From DMER64 sp964600385 (lineage in GTDB: Bacteria > Bacteroidota > Bacteroidia > Bacteroidales > UBA932): a DNA stretch of 64,000 nucleotides. The translations under genes were made by a program, and so were the position numbers. This document shows positions 40,712-49,505 of this stretch, one piece after another. The DNA lies in NCBI GenBank assembly GCA_964600385.1, contig CAZRJC010000002.1, positions 124,001 to 188,000 of the forward strand, read 5' to 3'. The notes under the pieces are model-generated. The model worked only from the letters and a program-made list of their open reading frames with translations. It was not told the origin of the DNA and did no database searches. How positions within the stretch are numbered: the stretch's first letter is position 1; each line of letters starts with the position of its first letter.

Positions 40712-41587
40712 ATGAGTCCTTTAGCCATCTATTGGAATGTTGACCCGGTTATTTTCTCTGTCGGGCCCGTAGAAATCCGGTATTACAGCCTTTGCTTTAT
40801 TGTTGCCTTTACCATAGGCTATCTTTATTTCAGATACTTTTTCAAACGTGAAGGCGTCCCGGCCACTCTGCTGGATCCTTTGCTGTACACACTAATCATT
40901 GGCACGCTTGTTGGAGCCAGATTGGGTCACTGCCTGTTCTATGAGCCGGAGTATTACCTGGCTCACCCTGTTAAGATCTTGTATGTCTGGGAGGGTGGTC
41001 TTGCATCTCACGGGGGGGCTATCGCCATTGTACTGGCTATTTGGTGGTTCGCACATCATTACGGCAGAAAGAATGGATTCAGTTTTTTATGGATTATGGA
41101 CCGTTTGGGAATTACAGTGGCCCTGGCAGGCGCTTTTATACGGTTTGGCAATCTCATGAATTCCGAGATCTACGGCAACCCGACAGATCTTCCCTGGGGT
41201 TTCGTGTTCATGCGTAACGGCGAACTGGTGCCCAAGCATCCTACTCAATTGTACGAGGCACTGGCCTATCTGTTGTTGTTTGGAGTACTTATTACCCTAT
41301 ACAGGAAACGGTTGCCTAAACTCAGGGAAGGAACGCTCTTTGGGCTGTTTCTGATGGTTTTGTTTGCCGCCCGTTTCTTTATTGAGTATATCAAGGAGCC
41401 TCAGGTGGCCTTTGAAGAGAATATGACTCTTAATATGGGCCAGATCCTGAGCATTCCATTTATCCTAACGGGGGCCGTGCTCCTGCTGTACAGCATTATG
41501 CGCGGAAACCCGGCAATGAGAAAGGCTCCCGAAGAGAAAAAAACAGAAAAACAGGTGCCATTGTCAACGACAAAAGGAACTTATTGA
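40712..41587 (+). CDS. lgt: Prolipoprotein diacylglyceryl transferase
   Basis: A 291-residue polytopic inner-membrane enzyme. Lgt features: GPVEIRYYSLCFIVAF, GTLVGARLGHCLFYEPEYY, the YVWEGGLASHGGAI motif, FIRFGNLMNSEIYG (the Lgt signature with the essential Arg and Asn), HPTQLYEAL and ARFFIEYIKEPQ. It transfers diacylglycerol to the lipobox Cys of prolipoproteins, needed by all lipoproteins in this window. 17 bp behind the methyltransferase gene; its end overlaps the convergent SGNH gene by 7 bp. Confidence 0.96.
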   Translation: MSPLAIYWNVDPVIFSVGPVEIRYYSLCFIVAFTIGYLYFRYFFKREGVPATLLDPLLYTLIIGTLVGARLGHCLFYEPEYYLAHPVKILYVWEGGLASHGGAIAIVLAIWWFAHHYGRKNGFSFLWIMDRLGITVALAGAFIRFGNLMNSEIYGNPTDLPWGFVFMRNGELVPKHPTQLYEALAYLLLFGVLITLYRKRLPKLREGTLFGLFLMVLFAARFFIEYIKEPQVAFEENMTLNMGQILSIPFILTGAVLLLYSIMRGNPAMRKAPEEKKTEKQVPLSTTKGTY

Positions 41588-42684
41588 TTGCAATAACGCA
41601 TCAGTTCTTCTGATATCCTTAAAAACCCGAGGTCGGTCAGGTGCGCTCCGTCAACGGTGCTTTCGCCGTCGTGGCCTGTGAGGTTATCAGCGGGTACAAA
41701 ACGCAACTGATTATATCCTTCTGCTACCAGCCGGTGGTATATTTCTTCCCATAAACGATTGACTTCTTTCTGGTTGTTTTCCAGAGGCCTGCTAAAACGC
41801 GCCTTTGGCTCCAGTTGATGTGAAACCATGACAACGGGAATACCGGGTTTGGCATCCATCAGGGTTTTAATGAATGAATAACCCCTGGCCCGAACCAGAT
41901 CTGCCGTGCAATTGGGAAGGCAGTCAATGAAGTAGATTCCTGCTTCTATTGCAATCAGTAATTCGTTAATAGAGGTATCCATACGTGCATTGCCGCTGAA
42001 TCCAAGATTAATGGTCTGGCATTGTAATTTTCTGCCAATAATGGCCGGGTATGCCATTCCCGGACGGGAGGCACATCCGCCTTGCGTAATACTGGTCCCG
42101 TAAAAAACAATTGGACTCTCTGTGCGGGGAAGATCAACCTGAGGCATGGAAACGTCAGATCCCTGCCCAATGCCTATCTCCAGCGATTTTAAACCATCGT
42201 ACAAAGGCAGGTTCAGCATATATTCCCTATAAGTCGAGTCCATTCCGGAAATGATCACAGCTCGGCAAGCCGGTTTGTTTTGTGGTTGGGCCGATCCGGC
42301 GTACCTCCATTCTTTGCCGTCCAGGATATACAGGTCCAGCCCCCTTACTCCAGTGGCGCTCATGTGGTTCATGGCAAACTGGTTAAGAGGTTCCCACCGG
42401 ACTCCGATGATTGGGCTGTTTGAGCGAAACCGGACAGAAAGGCCCGCTGAATTCATTCCCAAAGACCAGAGCTCAGGCCGGAACCGGGAGCGGCCGGCCA
42501 AAGGCAACCGGGCATATGTCATACCCGGAACGCGGTCCGAGGTATCACCCTGAACAGTGACGGGTACGCCCTGTCCCAAAATTTTAAAGTTCTGTGCCTG
42601 TGTGTATTGAAGTTCAGTAACCTGCTGAGCCATGAGGGCCGGGGAAAGGCACAGGGCAAAAGATATGAGTGTAAGGATTTTCAT
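41581..42684 (-). CDS. Exported SGNH/GDSL-family hydrolase
   Basis: A 367-residue protein with a signal peptide (MKILTLISFALCLSPALMAQ). The N-terminal domain (about 25-180) is a beta-sandwich of the type found before Bacteroidota SGNH esterases (GLSVRFRSNSPIIGVRWEP). The hydrolase domain shows block I FYGTSITQGGC (nucleophile Ser), block III-like NLGFSGNARMD, VSHQLEPKARF, and the DGAHLTDLG block with Asp and His. Members remove acyl or acetyl groups from glycans or lipids; the substrate is unknown and no polysaccharide-utilization genes lie nearby. The start at 42684 opens the signal peptide. Confidence 0.85.
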   Translation of the reverse strand: MKILTLISFALCLSPALMAQQVTELQYTQAQNFKILGQGVPVTVQGDTSDRVPGMTYARLPLAGRSRFRPELWSLGMNSAGLSVRFRSNSPIIGVRWEPLNQFAMNHMSATGVRGLDLYILDGKEWRYAGSAQPQNKPACRAVIISGMDSTYREYMLNLPLYDGLKSLEIGIGQGSDVSMPQVDLPRTESPIVFYGTSITQGGCASRPGMAYPAIIGRKLQCQTINLGFSGNARMDTSINELLIAIEAGIYFIDCLPNCTADLVRARGYSFIKTLMDAKPGIPVVMVSHQLEPKARFSRPLENNQKEVNRLWEEIYHRLVAEGYNQLRFVPADNLTGHDGESTVDGAHLTDLGFLRISEELMRYCNQ

Positions 42685-42702
42685 AATTCGTTGAATGGAG
42701 AA

Positions 42703-42719
42703 CAAATTTACTAAATTTG
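42703..42719. promoter_or_regulatory. Palindromic divergent -7 boxes, SGNH hydrolase / smpB
   Basis: CAAATTTACTAAATTTG is an exact inverted repeat about the central C. Its halves are TAAATTTG on each strand (42703-42710 leftward, 42712-42719 rightward), separated by one base. The rightward box ends 7 bases before the smpB ATG; the leftward box is 18 bp before the hydrolase ATG. It serves either as a bidirectional promoter or as a regulator site overlapping one. Confidence 0.6.
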
Positions 42720-42726
42720 CGCCGTT

Positions 42727-43185
42727 ATGCCCAAAGCTAAATCTCAGGTTGTCATTAAAAATAAACGCGCGTCGTTTGAATATGAATTCATAGACACGTA
42801 TACAGCAGGTATTGTCCTGACCGGAACCGAGATAAAATCGGTTCGTGCAGGGAAAGTTACTCTGGTGGATTCGTATTGTTATTTTTCAGGTAAAGAGCTG
42901 TACGTGAAAAATATGAACATTGCAGATTATTGGTGGGGCTCATTCAATAATCATGATCAAAGACGGGACAGGAAACTGCTCCTGACACGTCATGAACTGA
43001 ATAAGCTTTACCGGTCAACCCGTGAAAAGGGATATACTATTGTGACGGTCCGTATGTTTATCTCGGACAACGGATATGCCAAACTTGTCATCGCGCTTGC
43101 CAGGGGCAAACGCGAATACGACAAGCGTGAAACAATAAAACAAAACGACCAGCGTCGCGAAGCGGACAGGATGGCGCGGATGTAA
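42727..43185 (+). CDS. smpB: SsrA-binding protein SmpB
   Basis: A 152-residue OB-fold protein. Family motifs: IKNKRASFEYEFIDTYTAGI, VLTGTEIKSVRAGKVTLVDS, RDRKLLLTRHELNKLYR, and the basic C-terminal tail GKREYDKRETIKQNDQRREA. Brings tmRNA to stalled ribosomes. No tmRNA gene is visible in this window. Probably leaderless, given the -7 box 7 bases before the ATG. It stops 2 bp before the stop of the convergent small membrane gene. Confidence 0.97.
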   Translation: MPKAKSQVVIKNKRASFEYEFIDTYTAGIVLTGTEIKSVRAGKVTLVDSYCYFSGKELYVKNMNIADYWWGSFNNHDQRRDRKLLLTRHELNKLYRSTREKGYTIVTVRMFISDNGYAKLVIALARGKREYDKRETIKQNDQRREADRMARM

Positions 43186-43187
43186 TC

Positions 43188-43361
43188 TTAATCAATTTTT
43201 GGGAAAGGAACTGTTGCGGCAACAGCAATGAGGCCGGCAAGGATAGCCAGGGGGATAATCAACATCCACCAGGAAAATCCTGCAGACTCCAGGGCAGACC
43301 ATAATCCGCCATTAATAAAATCGAGATACCATTGTCCGGGAGTTGAAAGAGGTGTAATCAT
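43188..43361 (-). CDS. Small membrane protein downstream of gcvP (57 residues)
   Basis: A 57-codon frame, ATG 43359-43361 to TAA 43188-43190. The N-terminal half is polar-aromatic (MITPLSTPGQWYLDFINGGL), followed by a short WSALESAGFSWW helix and one membrane span at about 33-50 (MLIIPLAILAGLIAVAAT), ending VPFPKID. It begins 22 bp after the gcvP stop on the same strand and fills almost the whole gap to smpB. Initiation, good codon content and a sensible span support a real gene. I know no family. Confidence 0.6.
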   Translation of the reverse strand: MITPLSTPGQWYLDFINGGLWSALESAGFSWWMLIIPLAILAGLIAVAATVPFPKID

Positions 43362-43383
43362 AGTTGTGCTGTGTTAGTTAAAA

Positions 43384-46224
43384 TTATTGAATAGTGCAGG
43401 CACATACCAGGTTTCTGTCTCCGAAACCGTTGTCTACCCTGGTGACATAAGGCCAGAATTTATGGGCACTGATCCAGGGCAGGGGATAGGCAGCCAGTTG
43501 ACGTCCGTACGGATGATGCCATTCGTCGGCGCACACTTCCGGTGCCGTATGGGGAGCGTTTTTAAGCAAATTATCTTCAGGAGTTCCGTATTTTGTATCA
43601 CCTGAGGCCAGTCCTTCACATTCATCCAAAATACATAACAATGCCTCGGCAAAACGGTTAATTTCTTCCAGCGGCTCACTTTCGGTCGGCTCTATCATTA
43701 AGGTTTCGTGTACCGGGAAAGAAAGAGTGGGGGCATGGAATCCGTAATCCATGAGACGTTTGGCTACATCGGTAGCGTCTACACCATATTTTTTACTGAA
43801 GTGCTGCAGGTCGATGATACACTCGTGTGCCACACGTCCCGAAGTTCCTTTATACAAGGTATTCAGTCTGGGAGCCAGAATATGGGAAAGATAATTAGCG
43901 TTCAGTATGGCATATTCCGTTGCCTTACGTAAACCTTCTTCACCAAGAAGTTTTATGTAGGCATACGTTATGGGCAGGAGCAGTGGGAATCCGTAAGGGG
44001 CAGCAGCTACTGTATTCTTTGTGTTATTTTCCAGCATGGGGTGTCCTGGCAGGTAAGGAGCCAGGGCCGCAGTACAGCAGATGGGACCGACGCCCGGACC
44101 GCCTCCGCCGTGAGGCATGGCAAAAGTCTTATGCAGGTTCAGGTGGCATATGTCCGCTCCAATATAACCCGGATTGGTCAACCCTACCTGCGCGTTCATA
44201 TTGGCTCCGTCCATATAGACCAGCCCGCCGTTCTCGTGGATGATACGGCATATTTCCTTAATCTTCACTTCAAAGACACCGTGAGTGGACGGATAGGTGA
44301 TCATGATACATGACAGATGGTCTTTATGTGCCGATGCTTTCTCACGCAGTTCATCCACGTTGATGTTCCCGTTTTCATCGCATCCCACGCCAACGATCTC
44401 GAGACCAGCCATGGCGGCACTGGCCGGATTGGTTCCATGTGCCGATGAAGGTATTATCGCAATGTTTCTGTGCCCCTGTCCCGTAGCCTGCTGGTAAGCG
44501 CGAAGGACTGTAAGTCCTGCGTATTCGCCCGCCGCTCCCGAATTGGGCTGGAGAGAGCAGGCGTCAAAGCCGGTTATGACGGAAAGGTCTTTTTCCAAAC
44601 CGTGAATCAGTTCCAGATATCCCTGGGCCTGTGATCCCGGGACAAACGGATGAATGGAATTCCATTCCTGCCAGCTTAAAGGCATCATCTCAACGGCAGC
44701 ATTCAGTTTCATGGTACAGGATCCCAGCGGAATCATAGAATGCGTCAGAGAAATATCCCTGTTCTCAAGGGTTTTTATATAGCGCATCATGTCTGTTTCC
44801 GAATGGTAAGTGTTGAAGAGAGGTTCTTCCAGAACAGGAGTTGTCCTTTCCATAAACTGCGCAAAAGCAGGTTCTCCGGGACATTGGTTAACAGTAACAC
44901 CAAAGATAGCCAGTACAGTCTTTACCTCGTTGCAGGAGGACAGTTCATCGAAAGTCATTCTGACGCTGTCAGGGGTGGGATAATAGAAATTGATCTCACT
45001 GGCAAGTGCTTTGGTGCGGATCTGTTGGGCATCAACCCCGGTGATCTCTATAGTGTCAAAAAAATATTCATGTTTCAGGCTGTATCCGCCAGACTTGAGC
45101 GCAGAAGCAGCTACGTGTGCGTATTTCTGACCGTTGCGGGCAATCTCTTTTATACCTTCACTCCCGTGATATAAAGCATACATCCCGGCCATCGTGGCCA
45201 TAAGTGCCGTGGAGGTACAAATATTTGAAGTGGCCTTTTCGCGTTTGATATGCTGTTCTCTGGTCTGCAAAGCAAGACGGTAAGCTTCGTTTCCCAGTCG
45301 GTCGACCGATTTTCCGACAATACGACCCGGCATGTTTCTCTTGAACGTGTCGTGACAGGCCATATAGCCAGCTGTGGGCCCACCAAAGCCAATGGGCAGA
45401 CCAAACCTCTGTACGTTACCAACGGCAATGTCTGCACCCCAGGAAGCAGGTTCTTTCAGAACCGCAAGAGCCAGCAAATCACAAACGGCAGTAACCAAAA
45501 GACCTTTCTCATGAGCTATCCGGCAGAGTTGGGTATAATCGCAGATACGGCCATCGGCCCCCGGATATTGAACCATAATACCGTAGAGACGGGATTCATA
45601 GGATTCAACAACCTGTAACGCATTGCCATCGAGGGGAACTTTAACGATTTCTATTCCAAGCCCTTTTGCTCTGGTGGCCATTACTGCCAGCGTCTGGGGA
45701 AAGATATTTTCATCTGCCAGTACCACGTTACGGCCTTCTTTCACAAAAGCTCTGGAGCGTAATTCATACATCATACGCATGGCTTCTCCGGCGGCGGTGG
45801 CTTCATCGAGCAGTGAGCTGTTGGCCAGGTTAAAGCCGGTAAGACTGCAGATCATTGTCTGGAAGTTAAAAAGTGCCTGCAGCCGGCCCTGAGAAATTTC
45901 TGCCTGATAAGGAGTATAAGAAGTATACCATCCGGGATTCTCAAAAATATTACGCAGGATTACCGGTAACGGAGCGGTGCCGTAGTATCCCGTTCCAATA
46001 AGGGATCTGTAGGTTTTATTTTTAGACGCCAGTTGTTTCATATGGGCAAGCAACTGATGCTCACTCAACGGTGCGTCAAGTACCAACGGATTCTTTAGTC
46101 TGATGTCGGAGGGAATGGTTTGCTCAATAAGTGTATCCATGTCCGGAACACCTATTTTGGAGAGCATTTCCTGTGTCTGTCCCACTCTGGGGCCGTTATG
46201 TCTTTCTGAAAATGATTGTGCCAT
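43384..46224 (-). CDS. gcvP: Glycine dehydrogenase (decarboxylating), P-protein
   Basis: A 946-residue single-chain P-protein with both halves fused. The PLP-lysine lies in HLNLHKTFAMPHGGGGPGVG; the Gly-rich loop, SHMG-type N-terminal FSERHNGPRVGQTQEMLSKI, GTGYYGTAPLPVILRNI and QPNSGAAGEYAGLT are all visible. It releases CO2 from glycine and transfers the aminomethyl group to GcvH. The other glycine-cleavage genes (gcvT, gcvH) are not in the window. It lies 12 bp behind rodA, so it may be read from the cell-shape operon. Confidence 0.95.
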   Translation of the reverse strand: MAQSFSERHNGPRVGQTQEMLSKIGVPDMDTLIEQTIPSDIRLKNPLVLDAPLSEHQLLAHMKQLASKNKTYRSLIGTGYYGTAPLPVILRNIFENPGWYTSYTPYQAEISQGRLQALFNFQTMICSLTGFNLANSSLLDEATAAGEAMRMMYELRSRAFVKEGRNVVLADENIFPQTLAVMATRAKGLGIEIVKVPLDGNALQVVESYESRLYGIMVQYPGADGRICDYTQLCRIAHEKGLLVTAVCDLLALAVLKEPASWGADIAVGNVQRFGLPIGFGGPTAGYMACHDTFKRNMPGRIVGKSVDRLGNEAYRLALQTREQHIKREKATSNICTSTALMATMAGMYALYHGSEGIKEIARNGQKYAHVAASALKSGGYSLKHEYFFDTIEITGVDAQQIRTKALASEINFYYPTPDSVRMTFDELSSCNEVKTVLAIFGVTVNQCPGEPAFAQFMERTTPVLEEPLFNTYHSETDMMRYIKTLENRDISLTHSMIPLGSCTMKLNAAVEMMPLSWQEWNSIHPFVPGSQAQGYLELIHGLEKDLSVITGFDACSLQPNSGAAGEYAGLTVLRAYQQATGQGHRNIAIIPSSAHGTNPASAAMAGLEIVGVGCDENGNINVDELREKASAHKDHLSCIMITYPSTHGVFEVKIKEICRIIHENGGLVYMDGANMNAQVGLTNPGYIGADICHLNLHKTFAMPHGGGGPGVGPICCTAALAPYLPGHPMLENNTKNTVAAAPYGFPLLLPITYAYIKLLGEEGLRKATEYAILNANYLSHILAPRLNTLYKGTSGRVAHECIIDLQHFSKKYGVDATDVAKRLMDYGFHAPTLSFPVHETLMIEPTESEPLEEINRFAEALLCILDECEGLASGDTKYGTPEDNLLKNAPHTAPEVCADEWHHPYGRQLAAYPLPWISAHKFWPYVTRVDNGFGDRNLVCACTIQ

Positions 46225-46236
46225 AGGATCTTTGTG

Positions 46237-47664
46237 TTAGTTTTTTCTTGATGCATCCATTTTTAAAAGGATGAACAAAAGTAATGTAAAAGTCCATAAT
46301 GAGGAACCTCCATAGCTGATAAATGGTAAAGGTATCCCGATCACGGGAATTATTCCCAGGGTCATGCCTATGTTAATGAAGAAATGAAAGAAGAAACAGG
46401 CGGCAACCCCGTAGCCGTAAATTCTTCCGAAGGAATGACGCTGACGTTCTGCTATGGATATTATGCGGAAGAGAAGGACCACATACAGTATTATGACAAG
46501 GGTCGCTCCCAGGAAACCCCACTCTTCCCCAATGGTACAGAAAATGAAATCCGTACTTTGTTCCGGTACAAAATTGTATTTTGTCTGTGTGCCTTGTAAA
46601 AATCCCTTGCCAAAAAAACCTCCGGATCCAATGGCAACTTTTGACTGATATACATTGTATCCGGCGCCGTAAATATCTTTTTCTATACCGAGCAAATTTT
46701 CTATGCGCGCCCTGTGGTGAGGTTGCAGGATATTATTGAATATGTATCCCACAGAAAATGTAAAGGCTACGGAACAGATAAAGCCGAGCAGAATCATTTT
46801 AAGGTATTGCAGCCGTTTTTTTATGGCAACAATAAATCCGGCAAGAAAAAAGGGAACGCTCAGGATCAGGAACCACTGATAGGGTTCAATATAGGAGGAT
46901 AAATCCAGAGAGAATAATTTACAAATGTATGGTGTAAGGAAATAAAGCCCAATGAAAAGTCCGAGAGTCAGAAAAACGGGTATTTTTTTATATGCAAGCA
47001 GCAAGAATACCGCAAAGCATATACTGAATATAAGCCATAATACGCCCAGCGTACTCCATATAATTGACATCAGGAAAAGGCTGATAGCCCAAAGCCCCGA
47101 AACAAGAACCCATCCGGGCAGACCCTCCCTGTAAAGTACCAGCAGGAAACAGGAAAGAACAAGTGCCAGTCCGGTTTCTTTCTCCATTACAATAAGTAGT
47201 GCCGGAATGAGAATAATAGCTGCGACCTCCAGTGCGCCTTTCAGAGACCGAAGTTTGAACTGCGGCCGGCTCATTATCCCGGCCAGCGCCAAAGCAACAA
47301 AGACTTTTGCCATTTCGGCCGGCTGAAAATGAACCGGGCCCAGGACCAGCCACGATTGTGAACCGTTTCGTTCTACTCCAAGCACCAGTACAGCCAGTAA
47401 AACCAGCAGGCCTATGATATACAGAAAGCCGGAAAAAAGAGGATAGATGCGTGAAGGAATCAACAACACGGCTATGGCAAGGAACCAGGCTCCGAAAATC
47501 CATATCATCTGCATGCCGTATCGCTGTGTGGTATCGATGATACTGTTATGTTCCGGATCGTAAACAGAGGCAAAGATACTTATCCAGCCAATCAGGACCA
47601 GGACCGTGTAAATAGCCACGGTCCACCAGTCTAATTGTTTGAAAAAGCCTGTCTCTCTTCTCAT
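46237..47664 (-). CDS. rodA: Rod-shape peptidoglycan polymerase RodA
   Basis: A 475-residue SEDS-family membrane glycosyltransferase. Family segments: RNGSQSWLVLGPVHFQPAEM near the first third, ALVLSCFLLVLYREGLPGW, VAIGSGGFFGKGFLQGTQTK, TDFIFCTIGEEWGFLG, and GIPLPFISYGGSSLW. It polymerises lipid II for lateral wall growth together with PBP2. It overlaps the mrdA stop by ATGA. The length is greater than E. coli RodA owing to extra middle spans, as usual in Bacteroidota. Confidence 0.95.
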   Translation of the reverse strand: MRRETGFFKQLDWWTVAIYTVLVLIGWISIFASVYDPEHNSIIDTTQRYGMQMIWIFGAWFLAIAVLLIPSRIYPLFSGFLYIIGLLVLLAVLVLGVERNGSQSWLVLGPVHFQPAEMAKVFVALALAGIMSRPQFKLRSLKGALEVAAIILIPALLIVMEKETGLALVLSCFLLVLYREGLPGWVLVSGLWAISLFLMSIIWSTLGVLWLIFSICFAVFLLLAYKKIPVFLTLGLFIGLYFLTPYICKLFSLDLSSYIEPYQWFLILSVPFFLAGFIVAIKKRLQYLKMILLGFICSVAFTFSVGYIFNNILQPHHRARIENLLGIEKDIYGAGYNVYQSKVAIGSGGFFGKGFLQGTQTKYNFVPEQSTDFIFCTIGEEWGFLGATLVIILYVVLLFRIISIAERQRHSFGRIYGYGVAACFFFHFFINIGMTLGIIPVIGIPLPFISYGGSSLWTFTLLLFILLKMDASRKN

Positions 47665-49502
47665 GGCATATGATGTTGTAAGAGATCCTGTTCCAAAACC
47701 CGCTCAAGCAGCCAGTTTCTGGAAGTACTTATACTGTCTGAAAGGTATTTTTCTACCATCAGCGAGGCAATAGGAGCCGCCTGAGTTGCTCCGAAACCAC
47801 CTTGTTCCACATATACAGCCACGGCAATTTTTGGATTCTCCCGCGGAGCAAAACAAACAAAAACCGAATTATCACGTCCGTGTGGATTTTGCGCAGTACC
47901 GGTTTTCCCGCACAGCTCAATTTCCGGAATACGTGCAATCGTGGCGGTGCCGCCGGATCCCGGCGGGGCGTTGACAGCCTGATACATTCCCTCTACCATC
48001 ACCGAAAAATACTCGGGATCAACCATTACATCGTGTCGTTCCACTTTTGGGACAAATGTGGAATCATCAACTACCTCTTTAATTACGTGAGGTGTAAAGA
48101 AATGTCCCCTGTTGGCCATAATGGCTGCCAGGTTAGCCAGTTGTAATGGTGTAGCTCCAATTTCCCCCTGTCCGATAGAAAGTGAAATGACCGTCAGTGA
48201 TTTCCATCTGTTTTTGCCATGAACCCTGTCGTAGAGAGCGGCTGTGGGTATAGTTCCGGCTAGTTCTCCCGGCAGGTCTATTCCCAGACGCGTACCAAAT
48301 CCGAAACTTTCCACATACCTTCTCCAGGAATTGAATGCTTCGCCTATGTTGGCGTAAGCCGGGTTATCAAGTATACTCCGGAAAACATTACAATAATAAG
48401 CATTACAGGACATCATTACAGACTGCTGTAAATTTAACGGAGACGGATGTGCGTGGCAGCCTACGGTAAGATTGCCTGCGTGATAGCCCATCTGGCAATT
48501 ATATCTTGTCTGCGGAGTCAACACGCCTTCCTGCTGTCCTATGAGTCCGTTAACCAGCTTGAATACCGATCCCGGAGGATAGGCAGACATGATGGCCCTG
48601 TTGAACATGGGTTTCAACGGATCTGCAATGACCTGCTTATAGTAGGAACTGAAATTGCTGAGGTATTCGGCGGCAAGTCCGGTAGAAGTAATAAGAGTAA
48701 GCACTTCTCCCGTTGAGGGTTCAAGGGCGACAACACAACCTACCTTGTTTTGCATGAGCTGTTCTCCGAAAGCCTGAAGTTCTGCGTCAACGGTAGAGAT
48801 CAGGTCTTTCCCGGGAATGGCCGTCTTATCGTGCTCACCATTATCATAAGATGACTTGATGCGATTATGTACGTCGCGCAGGTAAATGGAATACCCTTTT
48901 TCTCCTTTGAGATAGGGTTCGTACATTTCCTCAATACCTGTTTTGCCAATAAAGTCCCCGGGTTTGTATCCCGGATTCTTTTCAAGAAATTTGGGATCTG
49001 CTTCTATGATATAGCCCAGCAGATTGCCACATAGTGGTGTCGGATAATTTCGTATGCTTTTACTCTGAACCGAGAATCCAGGAAACTTGTAGCTTTTTTC
49101 AAGAAATCTGGTATACTGTTCATTAGTAACTTGTCGAAGGAAGATTACACTTTGATACCCTATGCTGTTCCTCCGTTTATCGACATCGCTCAGCAGCGAT
49201 GACATCTTATCCCTTGTGAGATCAAAAATAGCACAAAAATCGGTGGTATCGAATGAAACCAGTTCCTTTGGCGTGATCATGATATCGTATGAGGTCTGAT
49301 TGCCGACAATAATGCGGCCCTCCCTGTCCAGGACAAGCCCGCGTGCCGGATAAATGATCTCATAACGCAACACATTGTTAGATGCAGTGATTTTATATTC
49401 ATCATTGACAATCTGAAGAAAGAACAGGCGACCTGTAAGAAGAAGCCCACATAGAACAAAACAGGCCAGGATTACGTGTTTTTGTCTTGTGCGTTGTTCC
49501 AT
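47661..49502 (-). CDS. mrdA: Penicillin-binding protein 2 (elongasome transpeptidase)
   Basis: A 613-residue class B PBP. One N-terminal membrane span (about 10-30), a dimerisation domain with RGLVLDREGRIIVGNQTSYD, and the transpeptidase domain with the SXXK motif in SAYPPGSVFKLVNG, SXN in MSCNAYYCN, and KTGTAQNPHG. Crosslinks lateral murein with RodA. Sits in the mreB-mreC-mreD-mrdA-rodA cluster, 3 bp behind mreD. Confidence 0.95.
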   Translation of the reverse strand: MEQRTRQKHVILACFVLCGLLLTGRLFFLQIVNDEYKITASNNVLRYEIIYPARGLVLDREGRIIVGNQTSYDIMITPKELVSFDTTDFCAIFDLTRDKMSSLLSDVDKRRNSIGYQSVIFLRQVTNEQYTRFLEKSYKFPGFSVQSKSIRNYPTPLCGNLLGYIIEADPKFLEKNPGYKPGDFIGKTGIEEMYEPYLKGEKGYSIYLRDVHNRIKSSYDNGEHDKTAIPGKDLISTVDAELQAFGEQLMQNKVGCVVALEPSTGEVLTLITSTGLAAEYLSNFSSYYKQVIADPLKPMFNRAIMSAYPPGSVFKLVNGLIGQQEGVLTPQTRYNCQMGYHAGNLTVGCHAHPSPLNLQQSVMMSCNAYYCNVFRSILDNPAYANIGEAFNSWRRYVESFGFGTRLGIDLPGELAGTIPTAALYDRVHGKNRWKSLTVISLSIGQGEIGATPLQLANLAAIMANRGHFFTPHVIKEVVDDSTFVPKVERHDVMVDPEYFSVMVEGMYQAVNAPPGSGGTATIARIPEIELCGKTGTAQNPHGRDNSVFVCFAPRENPKIAVAVYVEQGGFGATQAAPIASLMVEKYLSDSISTSRNWLLERVLEQDLLQHHMP

Positions 49503-49505
49503 TGG

